From Deinococcus aestuarii (lineage in GTDB: Bacteria; Deinococcota; Deinococci; Deinococcales; Deinococcaceae): 64,000 bases of DNA. A program made the translations under genes and the position numbers. Positions 18,553 to 29,398 of this stretch are shown in pieces (position 1 is the first letter of the stretch; every line of letters starts with the position of its first letter). Where the stretch lies: assembly GCF_018863415.1 (NCBI RefSeq), contig NZ_JAHKSN010000014.1, positions 1 through 64,000 on the forward strand. Direction: 5' to 3'. A model generated the notes under the pieces. It ran no database searches. It was not told where the DNA came from and saw only the letters and a list, made by a program, of their open reading frames with translations.

Positions 18553-19296
18553 TTGACCATCGATCTCTTCATCACCTGTCTCAACGACGCGCTGTTTCCC
18601 CGCACGGGCGAGGCGACCGTCAAACTCCTGGAGCGGCTCGGGCACGAGGTCCGCTTCAACGAACGCCAGACCTGCTGCGGCCAGATGCACTTCAACTCCG
18701 GCTACCAGGACGACGCCCTGCGGCTCGTCCGCCACTTTGTCGAGACCTTCCGGGACGCCGAGGCCGTCGTCGCCCCCAGCGGCTCGTGCGTCGGCATGGT
18801 CCGTGACCTCTACCCGAGGGCGGCGGAGTGGGCCGGGGACGAGGAATTGCTCGCGGAGGTGAACGCCCTCACCCCGCGCGTCTTCGAGCTGAGCGAGTTT
18901 CTGGTGCGGTACCTCGGCGTGGAGGACGTGGGGGCCTACTACCCGCACCGGGTCACCTACCACCAGACCTGCCATGCGATGCGGGTGTTGCGGGTCGGCG
19001 ATGCGCCGCTCAGGCTCCTGAAGAACGTGCGCGGGCTGCGGCTCGTCGAACTTCCCGCCGTGGAGCAGTGTTGCGGCTTCGGGGGCACCTTCAGCGTGAA
19101 GAACCCCGAGACGAGCACCGCCATGCTCGCCGACAAGGTGCAGAACGTGCTGAGCACGAAGGCGGAGGCCTGTACGGCGGGCGATAACTCCTGCCTGATG
19201 CACATCGGGGGTGGGCTCTCGCGCCTGCAAGCGGGCACCCGCACCGTCCACCTGGCCGAGATTCTGGCGAGCACCGAAGGGGAGGTCTTCGCATGA
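18553..19296 (+). CDS. lutA: L-lactate utilization protein A, iron-sulfur subunit
   Basis: A 247-residue LutA/YkgE-type protein with two CCG domains. Each holds a cysteine-rich cluster site, seen as TCCGQMHFNSGYQ near residue 38 and EQCCGFGGTFSVKNPE near residue 175, with PSGSCVGMV near residue 77. With LutB and LutC it oxidises L-lactate to pyruvate at the membrane. The start is a TTG at 18553 with AGAGGT about seven bases upstream. Its place 41 bases after rhaB makes sense because RhaEW yields L-lactate from rhamnose. Confidence 0.87.
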   Translation: MTIDLFITCLNDALFPRTGEATVKLLERLGHEVRFNERQTCCGQMHFNSGYQDDALRLVRHFVETFRDAEAVVAPSGSCVGMVRDLYPRAAEWAGDEELLAEVNALTPRVFELSEFLVRYLGVEDVGAYYPHRVTYHQTCHAMRVLRVGDAPLRLLKNVRGLRLVELPAVEQCCGFGGTFSVKNPETSTAMLADKVQNVLSTKAEACTAGDNSCLMHIGGGLSRLQAGTRTVHLAEILASTEGEVFA

Positions 19297-19363
19297 GTCA
19301 GTCGTTGCCGGGCAGGTCGGCCTGCCCGTTCGGGCGTGGGCCGGTAGCGCGCGAGGGGTCCTC

Positions 19364-20860
19364 ATGAGCGCAGGCGGCATCGTTCCGCAGCGGACTTTTC
19401 AGGAAGCGGCCCGCGCCACGCTGGCAAACGCCCAGATGCGCCGCAATCTTCAGCACGCCACGACCACCATCCGCGAGAAGCGCCTGCGGGCCGTCGCCGA
19501 ACTCCCCGACTGGGAGGACCTGCGCATCCAGGGGGCGGCGATCAAGGACCACGTGATGGCGAACCTCGGCGACTATCTCCTCGACCTGGAGGCCGCCGTC
19601 AAGGCCCGCGGGGGCCACGTCCACTGGGCGCGGGACGCCTTGGAGGCGCGGGAGATCGTGGCGGGCATCGCTTCTTCCCACGGTGCCCGCGAGGTCATCA
19701 AGGTCAAGTCGATCACCACCGATGAAATTGAACTCAACGGCGGGCTGGCCGAGCGCGGCATTCACGCCATCGAGACCGACCTCGCCGAACTCATCGTGCA
19801 GCTCTCGGAAGACCTGCCCAGCCACATCCTCGTGCCCGCCATCCACCGCAACCGGGCCGAAATCAGGGACCTCTTCCGCCGCAAGCTCGGCGCGGAGCTG
19901 CTGACCGACGAGCCGAAACAGCTCGCCGAGGCCGCCCGCCTCTACCTGCGCGAGAAGTTCCTGACGACCAAGGTCGCCGTCTCCGGCGCGAACTTCGCCG
20001 TCGCGGAAACGGGCACCATCTGCGTGGTGGAGTCGGAGGGCAACGGGCGCATGTGCGTCACGTTGCCGGAAGTGCTCGTCAGCGTCATGGGCATCGAGAA
20101 GGTGCTGCCGACGTGGCAGGACATGGCCGTGTACCTGCAACTCCTGCCCCGGTCGAGCACCGCCGAGCGCATGAACCCCTACACCTCCTTCTGGTCGGGC
20201 GTCACGCCGGGGGACGGCCCGCAGGAGTTCCACCTGATCCTCCTCGACAACGGGCGGACGGACGTCCTCGCCGACGAGGTGGGGCGGCAGACCCTGCGCT
20301 GCATCCGCTGCTCGGCGTGCCTCAACGTCTGCCCCGTCTACGAGCGCGCGGGCGGCCACGCCTACGGGAGCGTCTATCCCGGCCCCATCGGCGCGATCCT
20401 CACCCCGCAACTGCTGCACCTGGAGAACAAGAACGCGAACACCCTCCCCTGGGCGAGCAGCCTGTGCGGCGCGTGCTACGACGCCTGCCCGGTGAAGATC
20501 AACATCCCCGAGGTGCTGCTCTACCTGCGCGGCAAGATCACGGAGGATAGGCCCCTGAGCGCCGAGGACACCCTGTTCAAGACCGCCGCCTGGGTGATGA
20601 GCGAGCCGCACCGCTTCGAGGGGGCGATCAAACTGGCTCGCACCGGGCAGGGACCGCTGGTGAAACAGGGCGCCATCCACGCCCTGCCCGGGATGCTGGG
20701 CGGCTGGACGGACACGCGTGACCTCCCCGCCTTCCCGCCGCAGACGTTCCGCGAGTGGTGGCGCGGGCGGCCCGCCCCGGCGATGCGGGGCACGGAGGGC
20801 AACGCCCAGGCCAGCGAGGGTCAGCCCCTCGCCCCGCAGCGGGAAGAGCGGTCGATATGA
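19364..20860 (+). CDS. lutB: L-lactate utilization protein B, iron-sulfur subunit
   Basis: A 498-residue LutB/YkgF-type protein. Residues about 60-295 form the LUD domain with the KSITTDEIELNGGL motif. A bipartite [4Fe-4S] ferredoxin segment follows, with CIRCSACLNVCPVY near residue 313 and CGACYDACPVKI near residue 370. The tail is a DUF3390-like extension. The ATG at 19364 is preferred to earlier in-frame codons because the conserved PQRTFQEAAR segment begins just after it. The spacer of 67 bases from lutA has no separate promoter. Its stop overlaps lutC as ATGA. Confidence 0.87.
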   Translation: MSAGGIVPQRTFQEAARATLANAQMRRNLQHATTTIREKRLRAVAELPDWEDLRIQGAAIKDHVMANLGDYLLDLEAAVKARGGHVHWARDALEAREIVAGIASSHGAREVIKVKSITTDEIELNGGLAERGIHAIETDLAELIVQLSEDLPSHILVPAIHRNRAEIRDLFRRKLGAELLTDEPKQLAEAARLYLREKFLTTKVAVSGANFAVAETGTICVVESEGNGRMCVTLPEVLVSVMGIEKVLPTWQDMAVYLQLLPRSSTAERMNPYTSFWSGVTPGDGPQEFHLILLDNGRTDVLADEVGRQTLRCIRCSACLNVCPVYERAGGHAYGSVYPGPIGAILTPQLLHLENKNANTLPWASSLCGACYDACPVKINIPEVLLYLRGKITEDRPLSAEDTLFKTAAWVMSEPHRFEGAIKLARTGQGPLVKQGAIHALPGMLGGWTDTRDLPAFPPQTFREWWRGRPAPAMRGTEGNAQASEGQPLAPQREERSI

Positions 20861-21483
20861 GCGCCGAATCCAGGCTGGACATCCTGACCCGGATCAACCG
20901 GGCGAGGGCGCGTGAGGCGCAACCTTTCGTTCGCGTCCCCGTCCGCCCCTCCACCCGCCCGCACGGGGACGTGGTGGAGCAGTTCGCCGAGTACGCGGCG
21001 GAGTACCGCGCGAACGTCGTGCGGGTGGACGCGGGCGGGTTGCCGGGGGCGATCCGGGACGCCCTCGCGGCGCGCGGGAGCGAACGGGTGGTGATCCCGC
21101 CCGACCTGCCGACCGCCTGGCTGCCCGCCCACCTGCCTGTGACCGGGGACCAGCCCGGCACCACCGACCTCACGGCGTTCCAGGCGGTCGTCACGGGGTG
21201 CGCGGCGGCGGTCGCGGAGAGCGGCACGGTGGTCCTCGACCACGGCCCCGGGCAGGGGCGGCGGGCCCTGACCCTGGTGCCCGACCACCACGTGTGCGTC
21301 GTGTGGGAGGCGCAGGTCGTGGACGGCGTGCCGGAAGCGGTCGCGCGGCTGGCCGAGAGCGTGCGCGCGGGCCGTCCCCTGACCTGGATCAGCGGCCCGA
21401 GCGCCACCTCCGACATCGAACTCAGCCGCGTGGAGGGCGTCCACGGCCCCCGCGCGCTCGACATCCTGATCGTGGGGGACTAG
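20857..21483 (+). CDS. lutC: L-lactate utilization protein C
   Basis: A 208-residue LUD-domain protein (LutC/YkgG) and the third subunit of the LutABC lactate oxidase. It shows ALAARGSERVVIPPDLP, AAVAESGTVVLDHGPGQGRR and the C-terminal TWISGPSATSDIELSRVEG with VHGPRALDILIV, all conserved in the family. It overlaps lutB by four bases (ATGA) and closes the operon. The convergent kinase-like gene starts its stop codon only 14 bases further on, and no terminator is visible between them. Confidence 0.86.
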   Translation: MSAESRLDILTRINRARAREAQPFVRVPVRPSTRPHGDVVEQFAEYAAEYRANVVRVDAGGLPGAIRDALAARGSERVVIPPDLPTAWLPAHLPVTGDQPGTTDLTAFQAVVTGCAAAVAESGTVVLDHGPGQGRRALTLVPDHHVCVVWEAQVVDGVPEAVARLAESVRAGRPLTWISGPSATSDIELSRVEGVHGPRALDILIVGD

Positions 21484-21497
21484 CCTGGGAGGGCGCC

Positions 21498-22520
21498 TCA
21501 GCCCACCGCCTGCCTCAACCCGTCCAGGTCGTCCCCCACGCGGCTGAGGCTGGGCAGCACGTACCTTTCCACGACGGCGAGGTTGGCCGCGTCCTCCTCG
21601 GCCCGCGTGTTCTCGTGGAGCACCCAGTCCACGTCGGCGGCGAGGTCTTCGAGCACCCGGCGGCAGAGGTAGAAGCCGAGCAGGTCGGGGTCGAGTGCCA
21701 CCTGCCGACCTGCGCCCTCCTCGTAGGCGGGGAGGACCTCGGCCAGCCGGCCGCCCAGCATCCACAGGTCGTGCTCAGGGGGTGCGAGCCGGGCCGTCTC
21801 CCAGTCGATGATCCATAGCCTCTCCGCCACGTCCCGCATGACGTTCCCGCCGTGCGCGTCGGTGTGGCAGACCACGAGGGGGCGGGGCCGGGACTGGGCC
21901 GCCTGTTGAAAGGACCGGGCCCGCTCCAGAAGCCGCCGCACCTCGTCCTCGCGCGGCAGCAGGAGGTCGCGCAGGGCGTGGACCCCGGGCCGGGCATCCC
22001 GGGGAAGCGCCCGCAGGAACCGCAGGTCCTCCAGAAATCCACGCTCGAAGGGGAGGTCGAAATCCTCCGGTGAGACGGGGAGGCGGTCTACCCGGCCCAG
22101 CACCCCCGCTGTCCCGGCATGCAGGCGACCGAGCAGCGGCGCGAGGTCCCCCAGTGCCGCCTCCCACCCCTCCCCCAGCGCGCCCCCCTCGATCCATCCG
22201 GAGACGACGAGCGGATGGCCCTCCACGTCGGCGAGATCGGCCCCGGCGAGGGTGGGCACGGGACGAGGCACGCGGGCCAGCACACCGCCCTCCCACAGGG
22301 CGCGCAGGAGCGGGACCTCCGCCGCGACCCGCCCCGCCATCACCTGACCGGAGGGCGTCCTCGGCAGCACCTTGACGAAAGACCGCCCCTCCGGCCCCTC
22401 GGCGCGGTAGGCGGGGGCTGTCCCGTCCGGGATGAAGGTCAGGGTGTCGGCGGCCAGCCCGTAGGCCGAGCGCAGCACGCTCAGGATCGCCGCGTGGTCG
22501 AGGGGGGGTTCGGCGCTCAT
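21498..22520 (-). CDS. Aminoglycoside phosphotransferase (APH) family kinase-like protein
   Basis: A 340-residue protein with the APH/choline-kinase fold. The nucleotide loop is poorly conserved, but a lysine follows in SFVKVLPRTPSG near residue 49. The catalytic loop VVCHTDAHGGNVM has the H-x-D-x-x-x-x-N pattern near residue 220, and LWIIDWETARLAPPEHDLW supplies the metal-binding Asp. The substrate cannot be told: the family covers antibiotic, fructosamine, homoserine and small-alcohol kinases. It is alone on its strand and convergent with lutC. There is no sign of a resistance cassette. Confidence 0.7.
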   Translation of the reverse strand: MSAEPPLDHAAILSVLRSAYGLAADTLTFIPDGTAPAYRAEGPEGRSFVKVLPRTPSGQVMAGRVAAEVPLLRALWEGGVLARVPRPVPTLAGADLADVEGHPLVVSGWIEGGALGEGWEAALGDLAPLLGRLHAGTAGVLGRVDRLPVSPEDFDLPFERGFLEDLRFLRALPRDARPGVHALRDLLLPREDEVRRLLERARSFQQAAQSRPRPLVVCHTDAHGGNVMRDVAERLWIIDWETARLAPPEHDLWMLGGRLAEVLPAYEEGAGRQVALDPDLLGFYLCRRVLEDLAADVDWVLHENTRAEEDAANLAVVERYVLPSLSRVGDDLDGLRQAVG

Positions 22521-22582
22521 CGCCCCTATCGTAGGCGGGGGGGAGGAGCGGGCCTGCCGGGAGGTTCATCCCCGGCCCCAAC

Positions 22583-22609
22583 AAAAAACCACGCCCGGGG
22601 AGGGCGTGG
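22583..22609 (-). terminator. Intrinsic terminator of the orphan gene at 22666-23535
   Basis: On the minus strand a perfect 8-bp stem (CCACGCCC with GGGCGTGG, five-base loop) is followed by six Ts. It lies 57 bases after the stop of the 289-residue orphan gene and between it and the downstream kinase-like gene, whose start is at 22520. This is the clearest terminator in the window. Confidence 0.85.
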
Positions 22610-22665
22610 CCGTGGGATCGGAGCTTCAAACCGGAGGAGACGAAACCGGCGAAGAGGCGCGCCCC

Positions 22666-23535
22666 CTACCGCAGCCCGCCGCTGAGCACCGCCGCGAGGC
22701 GCTTGGTGTTCGCCCCCTGCAACGCGTCGAGGCTCTCCTGCCCCTCGCGCACCATCGCCTTCCAGCGCTCCAGGTCGCGGGCGCTCCGCCCGGTCTCGCG
22801 CACGACGGCGGCGCTGACGGTGAAGTGGGCCTCGGGAAGCTGTGCCAGGGCGTCCCCCGCGCTGCTGTGCCGGGCGCCGAGCAACGCGCCGAGCATCCCC
22901 ACGGAGTTGCTGCGCTCCATCAGCTCGCGCTGGAACTTGCGGTCCTTGATCGAGGCGATCACGTCCCACGCCGCGTCCGCGAGCGCCGTGGCGGGCGAGG
23001 CCGGACGGTGCACCTCCACCGCGAGGGTCTCGCCCTTTCGCCAGGTGCGGGTCCACACCCCGCCGCGCTCGGCGCTCCAGAGGGTCTCGAAGTCGCGGGC
23101 GTCCTCCACGAGCACCCGCATCTGCCCCAGGCCCGGGCGCAGGGTGACGCGGTGGCCGTCTTCCAGTACGCCCCACTCGCTCAGGCCCTCGGCGCCCAGC
23201 GCCTGCATCGGGGTGTAGGTGGCGGCCAGGGCGCGGGCTCCCTCGGAAACGCGGGCACGCACCGCCCCGTCCACGAGCAGTGCCACGTCAGGGCGCTCGC
23301 CCTCCCGCACGAGCTGCGCCTCGTGCCGCAGGTGCCCCAGCCCCAGGCCCCAGCGGTCGTGGGCGAGCCCCAACTCGCGGGTGAGCTGCTCGTTCAGGGT
23401 TCCCTCGTCCGCCCCGCCGTCTTGAAGGGCGCGCACGTCACTCTCCACCCCGGCGGTCGCCACAAGCGCGGCAAAGGTGGTCAGAGCGTCTTCCTGGGCG
23501 GCGGCGGTGTCTTTCTTCTTGCTGAGCTTGGTCAT
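22666..23535 (-). CDS. Hypothetical protein, unrecognised
   Basis: A 289-residue soluble protein that I do not recognise. It begins [20 protein letters not shown], with a lysine-rich N-terminus, lacks a signal peptide or membrane segments and is rich in Ala, Leu and Arg. Secondary structure looks mixed: an alpha-helical N-terminal 70 residues, a beta-rich middle ([41 protein letters not shown]) and a helical C-terminus. It has its own candidate promoter (TAAAAT -10 near 23589-23594) and a strong terminator, so it is a monocistronic unit. Codon use matches the neighbours. A lineage-specific function is possible, but none is claimed. Confidence 0.75.
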   Translation of the reverse strand: MTKLSKKKDTAAAQEDALTTFAALVATAGVESDVRALQDGGADEGTLNEQLTRELGLAHDRWGLGLGHLRHEAQLVREGERPDVALLVDGAVRARVSEGARALAATYTPMQALGAEGLSEWGVLEDGHRVTLRPGLGQMRVLVEDARDFETLWSAERGGVWTRTWRKGETLAVEVHRPASPATALADAAWDVIASIKDRKFQRELMERSNSVGMLGALLGARHSSAGDALAQLPEAHFTVSAAVVRETGRSARDLERWKAMVREGQESLDALQGANTKRLAAVLSGGLR

Positions 23536-23667
23536 GGTCGTTCCTTTGTCGAGTCGTCCGGCCCGGCCCGGGCCGCGTGCTTGCGGCTATTTTACGCTAA
23601 AAACGAAACGCTGGCGCAAGATTATGTCACGTCGACCTGAGCAGGCCCGAGATGGCAGGATACGTCC

Positions 23668-24438
23668 ATGTCTGACTCTTTGATGCCCGGCTCTTTTTCC
23701 CCTGGCGGCTGCGCCCTGGTGACGGGCGCGTCTCGGGGGCTGGGCCGGGCGATGGCGCTGCGCCTCGCCGCGGACGGCTGGCCCGTCGCGGTGAACTACG
23801 CCCACGACGACGCGGGGGCAGCGCGCACCGTTCACGAGATCACGGCGCAGGGGGGCTGCGCGAAGGCCTTCCGCTTCGACGTGACCGACGAGGCGGCGGT
23901 GGCGCGCGGGGTGGCGCGGGTGCGGGAGAAGCTCGGGCCCGTCGCCGTGCTCGTGAACAACGCGACCGGCCCGCAGCCCACGGTCCCCGTCGAGCGGCAG
24001 ACCTGGCAAGACCACCTGGGGCAGCTCGAATTCTTTGTCAAGGCGCCCCTGCTCCTGCTCCAGGCGACCCTGCCCGACCTGCGGGCCCTGGGGGGCCGGG
24101 TGGTCAACATCGGCAGCGAGGTGGTGGACCTCGGCAACCCCGAGTTCGGGCACTACGTGGCGGCCAAGGCGGCGATGGTGGGGCTGACGCGCTCGTGGGC
24201 GGTGGAACTCGGCCCGCAGGGCGTCACCGTGAATCTCGTCGCGCCGGGGTGGGTGCCCGTCGAGCGCCACGCGGGCGCGGACCCGGACGCGCTCGCGGCG
24301 TACACACGGGGCGTGCCGCTCGGGCGGCGGGGCACCCCGGCGGAGGTGGCCGCGCTCGTCGCCTACCTCGCCTCGCCGGGTGCGAGCTTCGTCACCGGGC
24401 AGACCTTCGCCGTGAACGGCGGCAAGACGCTGGCCTGA
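23668..24438 (+). CDS. Short-chain dehydrogenase/reductase
   Basis: A 256-residue classical SDR of the FabG-like group. The NAD(P)-binding motif TGASRGLG lies near residue 21, VLVNNATG replaces the usual NNAG near residue 93, and the catalytic pair is Ser in [10 protein letters not shown] with Y-x-x-x-K in [11 protein letters not shown]. The presence of SR in the glycine motif and N at the end of strand 2 region (VAVNYAHDD) favours NADP(H). The substrate is unknown. It precedes xylA by 139 bases but is probably a separate transcription unit, because a TAAGAT -10-like box lies between them at 24471. Confidence 0.8.
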   Translation: MSDSLMPGSFSPGGCALVTGASRGLGRAMALRLAADGWPVAVNYAHDDAGAARTVHEITAQGGCAKAFRFDVTDEAAVARGVARVREKLGPVAVLVNNATGPQPTVPVERQTWQDHLGQLEFFVKAPLLLLQATLPDLRALGGRVVNIGSEVVDLGNPEFGHYVAAKAAMVGLTRSWAVELGPQGVTVNLVAPGWVPVERHAGADPDALAAYTRGVPLGRRGTPAEVAALVAYLASPGASFVTGQTFAVNGGKTLA

Positions 24439-24577
24439 GCCGCCCGGACCTTGCCCCGCGCCGGGACGGGTAAGATCAGCTTCGCCCCCCCGCCGGGCGA
24501 CCCCCGGCCCGCCCCGTCTCCCCGCCACCCTTGCCCCCGGGGTGCCGGGAAACAGCCCCGCCCCGAGAGGACCCGCC

Positions 24578-25788
<1,211 letters not shown>

Positions 25789-25792
<4 letters not shown>

Positions 25793-27276
25793 CGGGGACG
25801 CCCGTCACCCTGGGGGTGGACCTGGGGACGAGCGGGGTCAAGGCCGTTGCCCTCGACGCGGCGGGCCGCACCGTCGCCGAGTCGGGCCGGACCTACCCGC
25901 TGCTGACCCCGCGCCCCGGCTGGACCGAGCAGCGCCCGGAGGACTGGGCACGGGCCAGCCTGGAGGCCCTGGCCGACCTCGCCGGGCACCTCCGGGACGC
26001 CGGGGCGGTGCCGCTGGCCCTGGGGCTGAGCGGGCAGATGCACGGGGCCGTCTTCTTGGACGCCCGCGGCGAGGTGCTGCGGCCCGCCCCCCTCTGGAAC
26101 GACCAGCGGACGGGCACGGCGGTGGAGGAGATCGGGGCCCGCCTGCCCCGCGCGGACCTGATTGCCCGCACCGGCAACCGGGCGGTGACCGGCTTCCAGC
26201 TTCCCAAGCTCGTGTGGCTGCGCTCGGCCGAGCCGGACGTCTTCGCCCGCACCCGCCACGTCCTGCTGCCCAAGGACTACCTGGGCTTCGTGCTCACCGG
26301 GGAGCTGCGAACCGAGCCGTCCGACGCCTCGGGGGTCGGGGCGCTGAACCTCACGCGCAGGGCCTGGGACGAGGAGGTGCTCGGGGCCCTGGGCCTGTCT
26401 CCCGGCCTCTTCCCGGAGGTGGTGAACTCCTGGGACGTGGTGGGCCGCCTGCGGGCGGAGTGGGCCGTGCGCACCGGCCTCCCCGGGGGCCTGCCGGTCG
26501 TGGCGGGTGCGGGCGACAACGCGGCGGCGGGCGTCGCCCTGGGCCTGACGGGGGAGCGCCCCGGGGTCGGCGGCGTGAGCCTGGGCACGAGCGGGGTGCT
26601 CTTTGCCCCCCTGGCGGCCCCCACGCCCGACCCGGAGGGCCGCGTCCACCTCTTCGCCCACGCCGACGGCGGCTATCACCTGCTCGGCGTCACGCTCGCC
26701 TGCGCGGGCGCCCTGCAATGGCTGCGCGACAAGCTGGCGCCCGGGGTCGGCTTCGACACCCTGCTTGCCGAGGCGGCCTCGGTGCCCGACGGGGCAGATG
26801 GGGTGACCTTCTTGCCCTACCTGGCCGGGGAACGCAGCCCCCACCTGCGAGACGACCTGCGGGGCGCCTGGACCGGGCTCAGCCTCGCGCACGGGCGATC
26901 CCACCTCGTCCGCGCCCTGCTCGAGGGCACCGCCTGCGCCCTGCGCGACACCTACGACGTGATGCGCCCCCTGTGCGGCGTGACCTCGCTGCTGGCGACC
27001 GGCGGCGGGGCGCGCAGCGACCTGTGGCTCGGCCTGGTCTCCGGCGCCCTCGACCTCCCCACCCACCGCCCGGCGCGCGAACCCGGCGCCGCCGACGGGG
27101 CCGCCCTCCTGGCGATGCCCGCCGCCGGGCTGCACGCCGACCTGCCTGCGACCCTCCGGGCCCTCCGCCCTCCCCGCGGGCCCAGCCTCCCATCCCTCCC
27201 CACCCGCCACGCCCAGGCCCAGCACCGCGACGCCTTCCGTCGCCTCTACGGCCCGCCGCACGAGCCCCAGAGCTGA
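25789..27276 (+). CDS. xylB: Xylulokinase
   Basis: A 495-residue FGGY kinase that phosphorylates D-xylulose for the pentose phosphate pathway. It shows [16 protein letters not shown] at the N-terminus, [15 protein letters not shown] with the MHG substrate motif, LWNDQRT near residue 103, [16 protein letters not shown] near residue 240 and [12 protein letters not shown]. The C-terminal domain has [17 protein letters not shown]. The GTG start overlaps xylA. The last 60 residues are proline- and arginine-rich and end shortly before the degraded region. No terminator is visible after the stop. Confidence 0.92.
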
Positions 27277-28252
27277 TAATTAATACAAACAGGTCAGCAA
27301 GGTCGCGTCCCCCTCTCCCCCCAGTTCCCTCCTTTCTTTGTCGCCAGGCTCAGTCCCTCCCCCGCCTTACACGTCGTTTCCGCTCCTGACCCAGCTCCCG
27401 CCATCGCCTGCGCTTCCCATTTCTTACCGCGCGGTCTCCCCTTTCCCTCTTGGCTCTCACGGCCAAGGAAGGTGCGGCTCCTCTCAGGCGGGGTGCTTCG
27501 GTGACTGGCGCAGGCGGGGGCTTGCGCCGCGGTGGTGACATGCTCATGCTCCGGTAGCCCGTGGCCGAAGGGCTCACCCCCGACGCCTTTTCGCCGACGT
27601 GAGGTCCAGAGGAGTGTGGTCGAAGGGGGCATCACCGCAAGGAGTCAAGCTGGCGCCGGGTTGAGGGCCTGAGCCTGGGAAGGGTTGCCCACGTCGGGTA
27701 AGGTGACGCGCATCCTGTAACCCCGGCATTCGTTTTCGGACGGTGCGGCATGCAGGGATCGTGAACCCACATTCGTGGCACGGCATCCTGAGGCGTTCAT
27801 GGACCTGGCGCAGGCTTGGCCGCCCGGTAGAGCAAGACTCGTGTTCCAGCGGCTTGCTCAACCTCGGGAGTGAGGCGGAGCTGACCTCGGTCGCTTCGCG
27901 GTTGCCGTTTGAGAGCCGATGGTCTCTCCTGTCTGCCCGCAGGACGCGGTGGAGTGTGGAGGAGTGAAGGCTGGGCTCCGCGGACGGACGGACAGCGGGG
28001 TGGAGGGCGTGTCGGCTGTGGTCTTGCCTGCGCGGCTGCCTCCCGCGTGTTTTGTTTTGTTTGGGCAAGGAGGAAGCTGTTATGTATTAATTGTTGGAGG
28101 ATGGTGCTGGCAGAAGCTGGACATCGAAATGTTGGGCAAGGTCCTCGACGTGGCGGGGCCGGTCGCGGTGGTCCCCACGACGGGGCGCCTGGTATGACGT
28201 GGACCACCGCAGCCAGGCTCGCGGCCAGGGTCGCTGCCGGGGGGCGCTGTGG
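27277..28252. other. 976 bases without a supportable gene
   Basis: Several open frames of 60-160 codons cross this stretch on both strands, but none has a ribosome site, known motif or consistent codon bias. The composition is less biased than in the genes, with C/T-rich tracts at 27305-27345 and a locally AT-rich patch at 28045-28105. Around 27740-27970 the text has the feel of a degraded mobile-element end, but I could not match it to a family. It is best treated as intergenic or decayed DNA at the left border of the pseudogene region. Confidence 0.6.
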
Positions 28253-28678
28253 TCAGGAGGCGGCCAGACGGTTCATGACCTCGGCCAGCACCCGGGCGCC
28301 CCGCACAACCTGCGCGGGCTCCAGCCCCCCATAGCCCAGCAGCAGCCCGCTCGGCCCCGGGTCCGAGACATAGAACGCAGAGAGCACACGGACCCGCACC
28401 CCTCGCTCCCCGGCCCGGCGCGCCACCTCGGCCGCGTCCAAACACTCGTCCAACTCCAGGTGGACGTGGAAACCTGCCTCCAGGCCGCCCACCCGCGCGA
28501 CGGCCTGCGCCCCCTCCAATTCACGCACCAGCAGCGCTCGCTTGCGGGCATACACCCGCCGCATTTGCCCCAGGTGCCGCTCCAGGTCGCCTGATTTGAG
28601 GAAAAACGCCAGGACCCGCTGCACCGGCCACGACGTGTGATAGTCCGCGATGGTCTTGAGGCTCACCAGCCGGTTCTT
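28253..28678 (-). pseudogene. C-terminal fragment of a MocR/PdxR-type regulator
   Basis: About 142 codons correspond to the end of the aminotransferase-like domain of GntR-MocR regulators: KTIADYHTSWPVQRVLAFFL, SGDLERHLGQMRRVYARKR, GGLEAGFHVHLEL and the closing LLLGYGGLEPAQV. The whole protein would be about 450-480 residues, so the helix-turn-helix and most of the PLP-binding domain, including the lysine, are missing. The fragment stops abruptly at about 28668-28680, exactly where a serine-hydrolase fragment on the other strand begins. This marks a deletion or inversion junction. Confidence 0.75.
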
Positions 28679-29314
28679 CAACTACTCGAACACGAACACC
28701 ATCCTGATCGGGATGGCGGTCGAGGCCGTGGCCGGCAAGCCCCTCGGGGACGTGGTTCGGGAGCAGGTGATCGTGCCGGCGGGGCTGAAGAACACCTTCT
28801 GGCCGAGGGGAAGCGAGTTTCCGGCCCCGCACCCGATGGGGTACTCGGAACAGACGCCCGACGGCAACGAGGCCGATGTCACGAACTGGAACCCCTCGTG
28901 GGGCGGGGCGGCGGGCGTCATGATCTCGACCGCCGACGATCTGCACCGCTGGGTCGGGGAACTGACGACGGGGCGGCTGCTCTCCAGGGCGTCGCAGGCG
29001 CAACGGCTGAAGTTCGTGCCCATCCCGGGCAATGTGGGGAACGTGGGGTACGGGTTGGGCGTCATCGACTCGAATGTCTGGATCGGACACAACGGGGATC
29101 TTCCGGGGTTCTCCAGCTCCATGTACCGGGACCCGGACCGCGACCTCACGATGATTGTCGTCACGAACACCGACACGCACGTGGAGCGGGACGGCGACAT
29201 CATTTCGCCCTCCGCATCATTTCGCCCTCCGCCAAGCTCGCCGAAGTGATCACCGGGTCGATCCTGCCGGATCACCCGTACCGCTTCCCCAAGCTCCCGG
29301 AACCGCCGAAGTGA
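28671..29314 (+). pseudogene. Serine hydrolase (class C beta-lactamase-like) fragment with internal duplication
   Basis: The reading frame enters with RFFNYSNTN, which contains the Tyr-x-Asn motif of the Beta-lactamase (PF00144) family, and continues through IVPAGLKNTFWP, WGGAAGVMISTADDLHRW and IGHNGDLPGFSSSMYRD (HNG in place of the KTG box). The N-terminal part with the S-x-x-K nucleophile is missing. At 29198-29231 a perfect 17-base tandem duplication shifts the frame, so translation ends early. Removal of one copy restores SPSAKLAEVITGSILPDHPY and a natural stop at 29312-29314. The gene is therefore broken twice. It would have been an exported esterase or peptidase-like protein. Confidence 0.8.
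29198..29231. repeat. Perfect 17-bp tandem duplication inside the hydrolase fragment
   Basis: The sequence CATCATTTCGCCCTCCG occurs twice with no gap (29198-29214 and 29215-29231). Because 17 is not a multiple of three, it causes a frameshift in the hydrolase reading frame. Simple slipped-strand replication would produce it. Confidence 0.95.
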
Positions 29315-29398
29315 GCGTGAGGTGGTGGGGGCCCCTTCACCGGGCCTGCCCTGGGGGGTGCCAGGGTCCCAGACAGGCTGTCCCGGAAGGGGGTGCCC

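Noticed and set aside
21498..22520. Antibiotic-resistance gene
   Set aside because: The APH fold is shared by many metabolic kinases, there is no mobile-element context, and the P-loop region differs from true aminoglycoside kinases.
23620..23640. TTATGTCA, which resembles one half of the Deinococcus radiation/desiccation response motif
   Set aside because: The second half is not at the right distance (the best fit needs two extra bases and has three mismatches), so it is probably chance.
27740..27970. Possible end of a TnpB/IS605-type element
   Set aside because: The end phrases only vaguely recall the C-terminus and 3' flank of such elements; no zinc-finger or RuvC motif is present.
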